NCBI RefSeq assembly: GCF_028583425.1
Contig: NC_072800.1
Coordinates: 95,325,001 to 95,389,000 of the forward strand
Direction of reading: 5' to 3'
Length of the DNA stretch: 64,000 bases
Source: Eublepharis macularius
Taxonomy: Eukaryota; Chordata; Lepidosauria; Squamata; Eublepharidae
The position numbers and the translations under genes were made by a program. Every line of letters starts with the position of its first letter. The first letter of the stretch is position 1. This document shows positions 1 through 9,132 of the stretch, piece by piece. The notes below the pieces were generated by a model, which saw nothing but the letters and a program-made list of their open reading frames with translations, did no database searches and was not told where the DNA came from.

Positions 1-2900
1 CATCTGGCAGTTTAGAGGAATGGAGAGGGGGTGCGTCTAACGGGAAGGGATCGAAGTGAGTCCCGTACACAATTTTGAATGGAGCCTCTCCCGTTGAAGC
101 GTGTATACTGTTGTTATAGGAGAATTCGGCTAGGGGAAGAAGGTCCACCCAATTATCTTGTTGAAAATTAATGTAGCAACGAAGAAATTGTTCTAAAATT
201 TGGTTAGTTTTTTCAGATTGTCCGTCGGTTTGTGGGTGGTGGCTTGAACTGATACCTTGTTCAATATTCAACATTTTCAAAAGCTCCCGCCAGAAGTTGG
301 CAACGAACTGTCCGCCGCGATCCGAAATCACCTTGGACGGAAAAGAATGTAATTTTACGATGTGTTTTAGAAACAGATCCGCTAGTTTTCGAGCGGAGGG
401 TATAGCAGTACAGGGGATAAAATGGGCTTGTTTGGAGAATAGATCTACCACAACTAAAATACAATTGTGTCCTTTTGAAAGAGGTAGATCAGTGATAAAG
501 TCCATAGAGATTACTTCCCAGGGCCTGTTCGGCGTTTCTAATGGTTGCAGGAGGCCCGGAGGTTTCCCTTTCCTGGTTTTTGCACTGAGGCAAACAGGGC
601 AGGAACTAACGTATTGGGAAATGTCTTTGCGCATGCCCGGCCACCAGAATTGTCTTTGAACTAGGTGTAAAGTTTTCAGGTACCCATAATGTCCAGCAGT
701 GGGAGCATCATGACAGCGCTGCAAGACATCCAGCTTAAGGCTGTCCGGGACATAAAACTTGCTCCCAGCTAGCCAATCCCCCTGTGGGGATCGGGTTAGT
801 TTGTTTCGCGGAGCTTTATCCCCCTCCTTCTCCACTTCAGTTTTGAGTTTCGATTTCCATTCTTGGTCGGCCGGGAGGGCCTGCTTAGCACGGCTGCGAG
901 TAGTCACCACGCCCCCAAGTTGCTTAGGCGAGAAGACCGTGTCGACAGTCTCCGCCCGTTTGCTTTTATGTTGGGGCATGCGCGACAGGGCGTCCGCCAA
1001 AAAGTTAGTTTTGCCCGGGAGATAATTGAGGGTGAAGTTAAACTTGGAAAAGAATTCCGCCCACCGCAATTGCTTGGCATTCAGTCTGCGTGGGCTTCGT
1101 AGGGCCTCCAAATTTTTATGATCTGTCCAGACCTCAAAAGGGTATCTCGCCCCCTCCAGCCAATGCCTCCAGTTTGTGAGAGCTGCTTTCACTGCAAAGG
1201 CCTCCTTCTCCCACACATTCCAATTCCTTTCTGCCTCTGAGAACTTTCTAGACAAGAATGCACAAGGCCGCAAATTCCCATCCTCCCCCTTCTGCAGCAA
1301 AACCCCCCCTATCGCCGTATCGCTGGCGTCGACCTGTACTATGAAGGGGGACTGTTCGTTGGGGTGGGAGAGGATGGGTTCCGTTACAAATTGCTTTTTA
1401 AGGCATTCGAAGGCCGTTTGGCAATCGGGGGTCCATTGTAGTTTAGCAGAGGGTTTTTTGGCTTGGTCCCCTTTATCTTTGGTTTTCAGCAATTCTGTTA
1501 AGGGGAGTGTGATTTGGGCGAAATTTGCGATGAAGTCTCTATAGAAATTGGCAAAACCCAGGAAGGATTGCAGTTCTTTGCGGGTGGTGGGTGTTTGCCA
1601 ATCTTGGATCGCCTGTATTTTGGCTGGATCCATTTTCAACCCCTCTTGTGAGATGCAAAACCCAAGGTAAGTGAGTTCGGTTTTATGGAATTCACATTTG
1701 GACAACTTGATGGGCAATTTATTCTTCATCAAGGTGGCCAGGACCTTTTGTACCATTTGAACATGTTCTTCCTCGGTGTTAGAATAAATTAAAACATCAT
1801 CAAGGTACACCACCACCCCTTTGTATAGAAATTCATGTAAAACTTCGTTTATCATGGACATGAATACAGACGGGGCTCCCGTCAATCCAAAAGGCATAAC
1901 TAAGTATTCATATTGTCCGAGGGGCGTATTAAACGCGGTTTTCCACTCATCCCCTGCCTTGATACGAACGTGGAAGTAAGCATCTTTTAGATCTAATTTC
2001 GTAAAGATCTTACCTTGGGCCACGACGTTGAGAAGGTCTCGGATGAGCGGTATAGGATAGGCGTTGTTGGTGGACACTGCATTTAGTCCTCGGAAATCCG
2101 TGCACAGTCTAAGTCCCCCATCCTTCTTTTTCACGAAGAGAACTGGAGCGGCGTGGGAACTAGAGGCTGGGCGGATGAACCCTCGTTGGAGGTTGGTGTC
2201 GATGAATTTCCGGAGCTCTTCACGTTCATGGAGACTCATGGGGTAGAGCCTCCCTTTGGGTAGTGAGGCTCCTGGTAAAATTTCCACCGCACAGTCCGTT
2301 CGTCGATGCGGGGGCAGCGTGTCCGCTTCCTCCTCCGAGAAAGCGTTTAGAAAAGGCCAGTAAGGTTCGGGTATTTGGTTGACTTCTTCTTGGGTAAGGA
2401 GGGCCTTTTCTTTCTGAGTAGGGTCTTCGCCCCAGTTTTGATTCCAACGGTGAAGTTTACAGTTGGCATGATTGAAGGTAATACATCCTTGAGCCCAGTC
2501 TATGTAGGGATTGTGATCACATAGCCATTTGCTGCCTAGAATTAACGGGTACTTGGCAGTAGAGCTGATGACAAAGGACCTCTTTTCCCAATGCTGTCCC
2601 ATGCCTGTGATCACCGGGATGGTTTCAGTTGTGACCGGATTCATGTTGGTACCATCCATTTGTTCAAAAATTACTGGATTTTGTAATTCCCGAGTTGGTA
2701 AGACTAGTCCATTGACTAGAGCTGGGGCTATGATATCTCTTGAGCAACCCGAGTCAATAAGAGCTTGCACCCGAATGTGCATTTTTCTCTCTGGGTTGAT
2801 TAAAGTCACTGGCATGAATAAAATGGACCCAGGTGGCCGGTTCCGTGCAGGGACGGGCTTGGGGCGGATCTGTCGTTTGGGCCCTTTTACGACAGATCCA
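1..2900 (-). CDS. Retrotransposon Pol polyprotein (protease, RT, RNase H, integrase), partial at left edge
   Basis: Pol lies in the -1 frame relative to gag and overlaps or abuts its end, as in sushi/PEG10-type elements that use -1 frameshifting. The upstream limit is approximate. Seen in order on the minus strand: an aspartic protease motif LIDSG (near 2755), reverse transcriptase with YLDD (1807-1796), an RNase H region beginning VDASD (near 1340), an integrase HHCC zinc finger (near 700-590), and integrase core motifs with SMDF, SDRGGQF and the GQSEKTNQ stretch (about 520-190). The frame is still open at base 1, so the integrase C-terminus, any chromodomain and the 3' LTR lie beyond the window. 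It is a transposon protein. Confidence 0.85.
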
Positions 2901-5496
2901 TCTCGTTTCCCGACTGGGGACTTTCTGGATTGACTTCTGCAGATGGGGAAGCGGGATCGTATTCCATAACTTCTTCCGCTTCCAGCCCTCTTTCTGAGGC
3001 TGGCCTTTGGGAAGCGCCGCGGCCTCTGTTTGCTCGTGGAGCTGGAGTCGGGCGTTGGAGCGTAGGGAACGGAGCAAGGGTTGGACGCCGTAATTGGAGC
3101 GGAGGTCTTTGCACAGGCCGGTAGGGGCATTGTGCTGCAAAGTGACCAGCCTGTCCGCATTGCAAACACAGCCCTTGTTGCCATCTAGCATCTCTCGCTC
3201 CACGGGTGGCGTAGCCAGCTCCCCGAGCTCCCTTCTGTAAGGTCAATGGTCTTCTTTGTCCCGTTTGTTGTTGTTGCTCAACCAAACGGACTTCTAAAAT
3301 GCGATTTTCCACTTCGCAAACAAGTTGAATCCAACCTAACAGCGTAGGGGGATTGTCTTGCATGAGGGCTCTGTCCAAAAGTCTCGGATTAAGTCCTTGT
3401 TTGAACAGAATAATTTTTGTGGACTCCTCACACCTGGGGCACTTGGCAGCCAATTGTCGGAATTTCGTGATATAGTCTCTCGCTGCCATGCTGCCCTGCT
3501 TAATGGCCTGCAATTCTGTTCGGGCCCTGGTTTCCTCTAAGGGATCTTCATATTGTGCTCTAATAGCATCCACCAACCCCTGGAGAGTATCGAGTTCTGG
3601 GGCCCCGATATTATATAGTCCTACGTACCAGTCCGCTGCTTTCCCTTGTAAGCGGGAGCCGAGGTGTTCAATTTGGCTGGCCTCGCTGCCGAAGAGGTGT
3701 CCCCACCGGTTGAAGAATTGCACGACTTGCACCAGAAAAAAGCCCAGTTTGGAGGGATCCCCGTCAAAAGTGGCGTCCAGTTTCACCCAACCCATTGGGA
3801 GGTCTTGCCTCGGAGCCGGGGCTGGGTAGAAGTCCGCCGGAAGCCTCAATGGCACTTGAGGTATGAGGGGACCCGGTTGTGCTGGCGGTGGCCTCACCGG
3901 TTGAGCCGGGGGTGCCGGCCTCGGCTGGGCTGGCGGTGGTGCTCTCGGCAGGGCTGGTGGCGGTGCTCTCGGCAGGGCTGGTGGCAATGCCGGAGGTGCT
4001 GGCCGTAGCGGTTGAGGTGCTGGCGGTTGAGGTTGGTGTGGCGGAGTAATAATCGGCCGCTGAGGGGTGGGTTGGTGGGGTCGCAGTGGTGTAGGTCCCA
4101 TCGGTTGGGTCGGAGGCGGTCTTACGGGTTGTTCCAGTGGCAAACGTATCGGCTGCAGCGGCGGGGTTAGTTGTGGTCGAAGCGGAAGGGGCCGCAGCGG
4201 CGAAGGCCGAATGGGTGGAAGTCCGCGCGGGCTTGCCCCTCCGGGCGTTGTTGTTCTGGGAAGCGTCGGCTGGCCTTTTGGCGCTGGTAGACCATCTCCC
4301 GGAGGTTGCCCGACGGGAACAGTTTCGCGCGGTTGACCAGGGGCTCCCTCCCCTGATGGAGCCACGGGTGCTCCCGCTTGGTCCGGCCGGACCGTTTTCG
4401 GGGAAGTATGGGGGGGTATCACCGGTGTATCACTTGGCTTTTCCTCCCCTTCCGTAGGCCTCTCAACGGGGGTCTCGTCTCCCGGCACATCCCCTCCCGT
4501 GATAGGAGGTTCGATGGGAGTCTCACCGGATGGCACAACCGGGTGGTCCCTTCTCGGTGGAGTTTCCCGCTGAGGGGGAAGTTCCTTGGGTTGTTCTCCC
4601 GATTCGCCAGGATAGGTGCCCCCCCCGCCGGTAGGCGACGACCGCTGCTGAACTTCCTCCATCGGATAGGAGATGACACTTTGAAGGGTAGCTATCTGTA
4701 TCGCCATCTCTTCAGGAGACAGTCTTTCCCCTGCCCCCATTGAGGAAATTAAATGAATGGCGTGAGCCAAGCTTTCTTCCATATCCATCAGCTTAGCTTC
4801 TAATTGTTGTATACGACTTGGCCCTGGTTGTTCGCTCAGGGAACCTTCATTCGCTGTACTCACCGGGGAGAAAGGGCCCCACGGAGGAGGGTCCCCTTGA
4901 ACTATTCGCGACCTCGCGGCTAGAATTCCCTTGGCCATACCCGTCACGGCCGAGATGCTGGTATCTACCGCATAGGTGCGACCTCGTATCTGCTCCCAAC
5001 TTGGTTCAGGGACTTCCGTTGGCTCCTTCCACGGGGCAAGTTCGGAATAATCCCAACTCAGGGCGCCTCGGCGAGACGTGTCCCCCTCCATCTGCTCAAA
5101 CGTCCTGTTCCAATATCGCCATGGTTGGCTGCTATCTAGTTCCGGGACGGTTTCTAGGCTTCGGCGCCCGTCCATCGAGACTCGTGGATGGAGTCCACCT
5201 GCCCGGCGCTCTCTGGTTTCTCGGGGTCTGGCTCCCCACTCCGACGGGGTGGGCACCGAGATCAAGGGGAGAGCGGTTGCTTTCGGCCTTGCCCCGAGAT
5301 TGCTTTCGGTCTCGTTTCGAGTACTGAAGTCGATGAGAGGCAGGGTAGAAGTGGAGGCTCCGGTTCCGTTCCCGGTTGCTCCCAGCTCCTGGGAGTCTTG
5401 GGTTTGCACCTGTTGATTGTCGGGAGACGCATACGGATCAAACAAAGGATCCCTGTCCGGGACAACCTTGGATTCCGCTGGGCCCGACGCAGACAT
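2887..5496 (-). CDS. Retrotransposon Gag polyprotein (proline-rich, one CCHC zinc knuckle)
   Basis: This is an open frame of about 869 codons starting 15 bases inside the LTR boundary. The first half is low-complexity and very rich in Pro (a PxPP-type array at roughly residues 330-560). The capsid region follows (roughly residues 575-740), with the FDGDPSKL motif and the pattern seen in PEG10/RTL-type Gag proteins. Near the C-terminus is a zinc knuckle, CLQCGQAGHFAAQC (C-x2-C-x4-H-x4-C), and then a basic Pro-rich tail. It would form the particle shell and bind RNA. It belongs to the transposon and is not a host gene. The long proline-rich N-terminal region is unusual in length for this family. 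Confidence 0.85.
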   Translation of the reverse strand: MSASGPAESKVVPDRDPLFDPYASPDNQQVQTQDSQELGATGNGTGASTSTLPLIDFSTRNETESNLGARPKATALPLISVPTPSEWGARPRETRERRAGGLHPRVSMDGRRSLETVPELDSSQPWRYWNRTFEQMEGDTSRRGALSWDYSELAPWKEPTEVPEPSWEQIRGRTYAVDTSISAVTGMAKGILAARSRIVQGDPPPWGPFSPVSTANEGSLSEQPGPSRIQQLEAKLMDMEESLAHAIHLISSMGAGERLSPEEMAIQIATLQSVISYPMEEVQQRSSPTGGGGTYPGESGEQPKELPPQRETPPRRDHPVVPSGETPIEPPITGGDVPGDETPVERPTEGEEKPSDTPVIPPHTSPKTVRPDQAGAPVAPSGEGAPGQPRETVPVGQPPGDGLPAPKGQPTLPRTTTPGGASPRGLPPIRPSPLRPLPLRPQLTPPLQPIRLPLEQPVRPPPTQPMGPTPLRPHQPTPQRPIITPPHQPQPPAPQPLRPAPPALPPALPRAPPPALPRAPPPAQPRPAPPAQPVRPPPAQPGPLIPQVPLRLPADFYPAPAPRQDLPMGWVKLDATFDGDPSKLGFFLVQVVQFFNRWGHLFGSEASQIEHLGSRLQGKAADWYVGLYNIGAPELDTLQGLVDAIRAQYEDPLEETRARTELQAIKQGSMAARDYITKFRQLAAKCPRCEESTKIILFKQGLNPRLLDRALMQDNPPTLLGWIQLVCEVENRILEVRLVEQQQQTGQRRPLTLQKGARGAGYATRGARDARWQQGLCLQCGQAGHFAAQCPYRPVQRPPLQLRRPTLAPFPTLQRPTPAPRANRGRGASQRPASERGLEAEEVMEYDPASPSAEVNPESPQSGNEMDLS

Positions 5497-5510
5497 GATT
5501 GGTAACAAAA

Positions 5511-5926
5511 TGTCAGACTGTGGCTAAATAAGGTACTCTCTGCAAGATTCCCTTTAGAAGCAAGAATAAGTCCAATGTCTGGCAAAGGAAGCTTTATTGC
5601 AGAAAAGGTCCATTATAGTCCACTGTCCTGAATAGGAGACTCAGGATGGTACATGATCATTGTTACCAATGAAGAGCAAGCATAGGATACAGAGTAACAA
5701 TACCCATCTGGAACAGCCTCCCCCCATAGTTCTCAAAACAACATCTTTCAGTCCTGGGAAGCTGCTCTCCTTCAAGGCCAATGCTTGGTGGAACGGTGTT
5801 AGACATAACAATCTCCTCTGGTGGGAATGCTGCCTGGGAACTGGTGCACCTGGGGAGAAAGCACTTAAACACTAGAAGCATTAGAAAATGGAGTCAGTAC
5901 AGTTTAGATATATACTGGACCTGACA
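5511..5926 (-). repeat. 5' LTR of the Ty3/gypsy element
   Basis: On the minus strand the segment begins TGTCAG (5926) and ends CTGACA (5511), a perfect 6-base terminal inverted repeat typical of LTRs. It contains an AATAAAG polyadenylation signal (near 5590) and lies directly before the gag start. An 11-base stretch inside it (5660-5670) is the reverse complement of the stretch just downstream of the LTR (5498-5508), as expected for self-priming Tf1/sushi elements, where the first bases of the RNA anneal to the primer site. The matching 3' LTR is outside the window. Confidence 0.85.
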
Positions 5927-6545
5927 CTTCATAGGGCCAGCTTTCATGAGCTTAACCTGAATTTTGCAATCAAAATCTAGAAGTTCTTTTTATTTCAGCA
6001 TACATGCAAGTTTTGTGTCATTTAAAAGAAATACAATTTTATTTTATGGCTTAGTATTCTTTTTATTTCGAATTACATATGGGGACACCATAATCTGACA
6101 GTGTGTAAGGTCTTGATCCAGCCCTGCACAGACGCAGCCTGTGCCCCCTCCCCACCAAGTTCCCAGGGATTGGCCAGCAGAGCTGATCCCCGGGGCTGGA
6201 AGGGGCTTCTTCAGAGGAAAAAGGGTGCATAGCTGTTCTTTCTAGCACACTTCCTCCCCCAGTTTTGTTTGCCTGTGTCGCACTCTGGTGAGGTCTCCCC
6301 CCCCCCCCCCCGTTTTATAAACAAGGAACTGAAGTCCCACGAGCATTTCTTTCCCAGGGCTGCACAAGAAGTTAAGGCGAAGCCTTGTCCTCCGGCTTAC
6401 CCATGGCTCTCACTGGTGTGCTGTGTGATCTAGAACCTGGGATGTGGGAAGAGGAGGCTGTGCCATGTGGAAATCTGTGGAGGGGCTTCTTTAGAGCATC
6501 TTCTGTGTAGCTGCAGCGCTGCAGCGGACAAGATGCTCTGCTACC
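5927..6545. other. Intergenic, no gene recognised
   Basis: This is ordinary non-coding sequence between the retrotransposon and a probable solo LTR. It contains a C run near 6298-6311. I saw no exon-like frame, RNA gene or clear repeat. Confidence 0.5.
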
Positions 6546-7028
6546 TGTCAGGTTCTGGCCGTTAGATCCCCCGAGTATTCCACTGCACACAATCCAGGGG
6601 ATGAGTTAAAGTTACTTTATTAGAGATCCATCAGTATCAGCAAACACAGACAAGGGTATTGGCAGAAGTGACGTGTAGAAGTTTGGAGGGGTTAGTTACA
6701 GGGAAAGTTCCCGCCTTTAGGATATGGACAGTCAGGATTCTGGTGCAAAGGAGCCAGCGGGGTGGGGGGAAGGGGTTTTTAAGACAGGAGATGAGAAGAA
6801 CTGTAGGAGAGAGGAAGTTATTTTCAGTTCCCAGGATGAGCCGGCGCTCAAGGACACAAGCAGCTGTGAAAACGAAAGTAAAGACCACAGCAGGCACCTG
6901 TAAGATAAGCAACTCCCAGCTAAACAGACCCCCCCCAATATGCCACTTCCCATACTCTCAGAGGATTAGCCCTCATTACAGAGCACATAGAATACTCGTA
7001 GCAGATATGTAGACAGACATATATGACA
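6546..7028 (-). repeat. Probable solo LTR (unrelated in sequence to the 5511-5926 LTR)
   Basis: On the minus strand it begins TGTCATATAT (7028) and ends ACCTGACA (6546), so the ends are TGTCA...TGACA. It carries AATAAAG about 70 bases from its 3' end (near 6620). Length about 483 bp. No internal coding region adjoins either side, so it looks like a solo LTR fossil. The flanking five bases (ctacc and ggagc) do not match, so no target duplication is visible, which lowers confidence. Confidence 0.5.
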
Positions 7029-7060
7029 GGAGCTTGCCAAGGGCAGGGGACGCAGGAAAG

Positions 7061-7079
7061 CACACACACACACACACAC
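7061..7079. repeat. (CA)n microsatellite
   Basis: An uninterrupted CA dinucleotide run lies just beyond the probable solo LTR. Confidence 0.9.
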
Positions 7080-9132
7080 CGCTTGGGTCAGGAAACTGGT
7101 GCTCCTCCTCAGATGCAAGCCTTTCATTTGTGAGGAGAAAGGGCTGTGCCCCTGAGTTGGGGGAGAGTTGGGAACATGTGCTAAGGGCAAAGAGGCACCT
7201 TTGAGCATGTCCGGAGTTCCTTTTTTAACCCTTTGCTGGCTGAGGCTCATGGCCATACATCTGGGCATGAGCAGCAAACACTTTGACCCCACAGGCTGTG
7301 GCTTCCAGGCCAGGATTTTCTCTTGCCCGCCCTCCTCCACCCTTACTGCAGAAGGCCCCACTGCCATTTTTCACTTCCTCTGTTGAGGCCAGCAGGGCAG
7401 GAGGCTCTTGGCTGAGAGACGCAGTTGATGTTCGTGGCAGGGCCCAGGCAGGGTGAGGCACCCTTGGCAGACCTCTGGCTACTGCTTGCCCTTCAGCCTG
7501 AGGTCCAAATGCTCATCTGCTTGAGGAGACAAGCAGGCCCGCAGGTACCATCCGCTGGCCAGCCAAGGCATCGACGCAGCCCCTGGGGATGGCTGTTCGT
7601 GGGAAGGAGCCCAGTTCCAGCCCCGGAAGCAATCTGAGCTGACTTCCTGAGCCCCTGCCAAATGTTTATTATGGTATGGAAAAGCCTCTTTTACACCCTC
7701 TTTCTTTCCGCCTCCCCAAAGCTGGCACCCACTAGCCTGACTCTTCACTCTCTCTCCAGGGCTCTGCAGTGGGCAAGAGCTCTGCCAAAGGGGTCCTTCG
7801 CCTGCCTGCCACACAATTGCAGCCAGTTAGGAGAGCGTGGGTGGCACTGCCCCACCCGGCAGATGCTGCATGCCCCCCTGGCGAGACTCAGAATAGGCCA
7901 GGGGGCACCTTCGGAAGTCTGAGGACCCCCAGCACCATCGGGATGGGGGGTGCTCTTCAGTGCTTTCGTTCCTCCAGGAGTGGGGGGAATCTCTCACATA
8001 AATATATTTGCCTTCCATCAGGGCTGGGGGAGAGGTGTTGGATTCCCCCCACCCCCGGCTCTGTCCCTTATTCATATTTTTCAATACTATTTCAACTGAT
8101 TGAAGCATTTGGGGTGGGGTAATTGAAAATTGCCCTTTTTGAAGGGGACCAAGAAATCTCCCAGGCCCAGCCTTACTAGCCTTGAGCCAACTGGAATATT
8201 GTACGGTGGGCAGTCCTCACAACTCTCGGACGGTCCTTGTGGGTGCGGGAGCTCTGGGACGGGCAGCCAGATTGAGCCAATAGGGAGTCCACAAGCCTGT
8301 GTGGTGCAGGGATTCCGCTGGGGGGCATGTGGGGGCATCTGTGGCAGTATAGGAAATTTGGGGGGGGGGTTCCAGGCGGGGGGGAGTGTAAATTCTCCGT
8401 TCTCCTCCTTGTAGTTCACTCTGTGTGTGGGGGGGGTCATGCTGCCCCCCCTTCCTTTCTCCTGGTGGCAGAGCAGTTGTTGTGGCCACACAGTTTCATG
8501 TGCACACACACCACAGGCCCTTAATGGAACACAGCATTGAGCTCCAGCGACCTTTAAGCTGCAGCTTCTGCCCAGACTTGGTGGCAGGGGAGGCTGCAGC
8601 GTTGCCCCCCAGCCCCAGCCCCAGCTGGAAGAGGAGGAAGGGCAGAAGCTTGGAAGAGTTGCATGGAAGGTGGCAGAGGAAAGAGGAGCAAAGGAAGGGC
8701 TGAGAACAGGGCAAAGGAGGATGGACAGAACTGGGAAAGGACAAGGAAGGCGTGTGGGAGGTGTCAGGAAAGAGGCCAGCACAGATGCACCAGGGAGCAT
8801 GGGTGGGGTGGGGGTAGGCCCCATCTTTGGGATCCGGGGGTTAGACTTACGTCGAATCGACCCAGGGATGAAGCCAGCTGTGCCGGCTGCGCCTGGCCCT
8901 TCCTCCGGTGCTCCCTGCTGGCAGCCAGCCAGGCCTCCTTGGTCACCTTGCCAGGCCCATCCCTCCCGTGCCAGGATTTGCTGCTGCCGTGATGCCGCCG
9001 CCTAGCCCTTCCCCACTCCAGGTGCTCCCGGGCTCCTGAAATACAATCCACCCAGCTGGGCTCAGCTCCTGGTCCCGGCAGGCAGGCAGGAGGCACCCCT
9101 ACCTCTTGGGCTGCCGAGAGCAGCCGAGGACC
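7080..9132. other. Intergenic sequence 5' of ASIC3, no gene recognised
   Basis: About 2 kb of GC-rich sequence with G and C runs (for example near 8360-8375 and 8430-8440). There are open frames on both strands, but they are low-complexity (Ser, Pro and Gly rich), lack recognisable domains and show no splice pattern. In mammals ABCB8 lies beyond ASIC3; none of it is seen here. The ASIC3 promoter and 5' UTR should fall in the right part. I see no TATA box. Confidence 0.45.

Larger units (their letters stand above)
1..5926 (-). mobile_element. Ty3/gypsy LTR retrotransposon (Tf1/sushi-like), 5' LTR-gag-pol, cut by left window edge
   Basis: The element reads leftward. Its 5' LTR is 5511-5926, followed after a very short leader by gag (2887-5496) and then pol in the -1 frame relative to gag, running off the window at base 1. 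The domain order protease, reverse transcriptase, RNase H, integrase is the Ty3/gypsy order. A gag resembling the PEG10/RTL (Mart) family and a self-complementary primer region point to the Tf1/sushi chromovirus branch. The visible part looks whole and I noticed no break, which suggests a fairly young copy. The 3' LTR lies outside the window, so age from LTR divergence cannot be judged. The bases just outside the 5' LTR (5927-5931, cttca) would be one copy of the target duplication. Confidence 0.9.

Noticed and set aside
2754-3203. 149-codon open frame overlapping the end of gag on the minus strand
   Set aside because: It is an alternative frame of the retrotransposon gag/pol junction region; the motif-bearing frames are those described.
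8087-8824. 245-codon open frame on the minus strand
   Set aside because: It is low-complexity (Pro, Ser, Leu) with no splice or promoter context. It was considered as a possible ABCB8 3' part, but no ABC-transporter motif is present.
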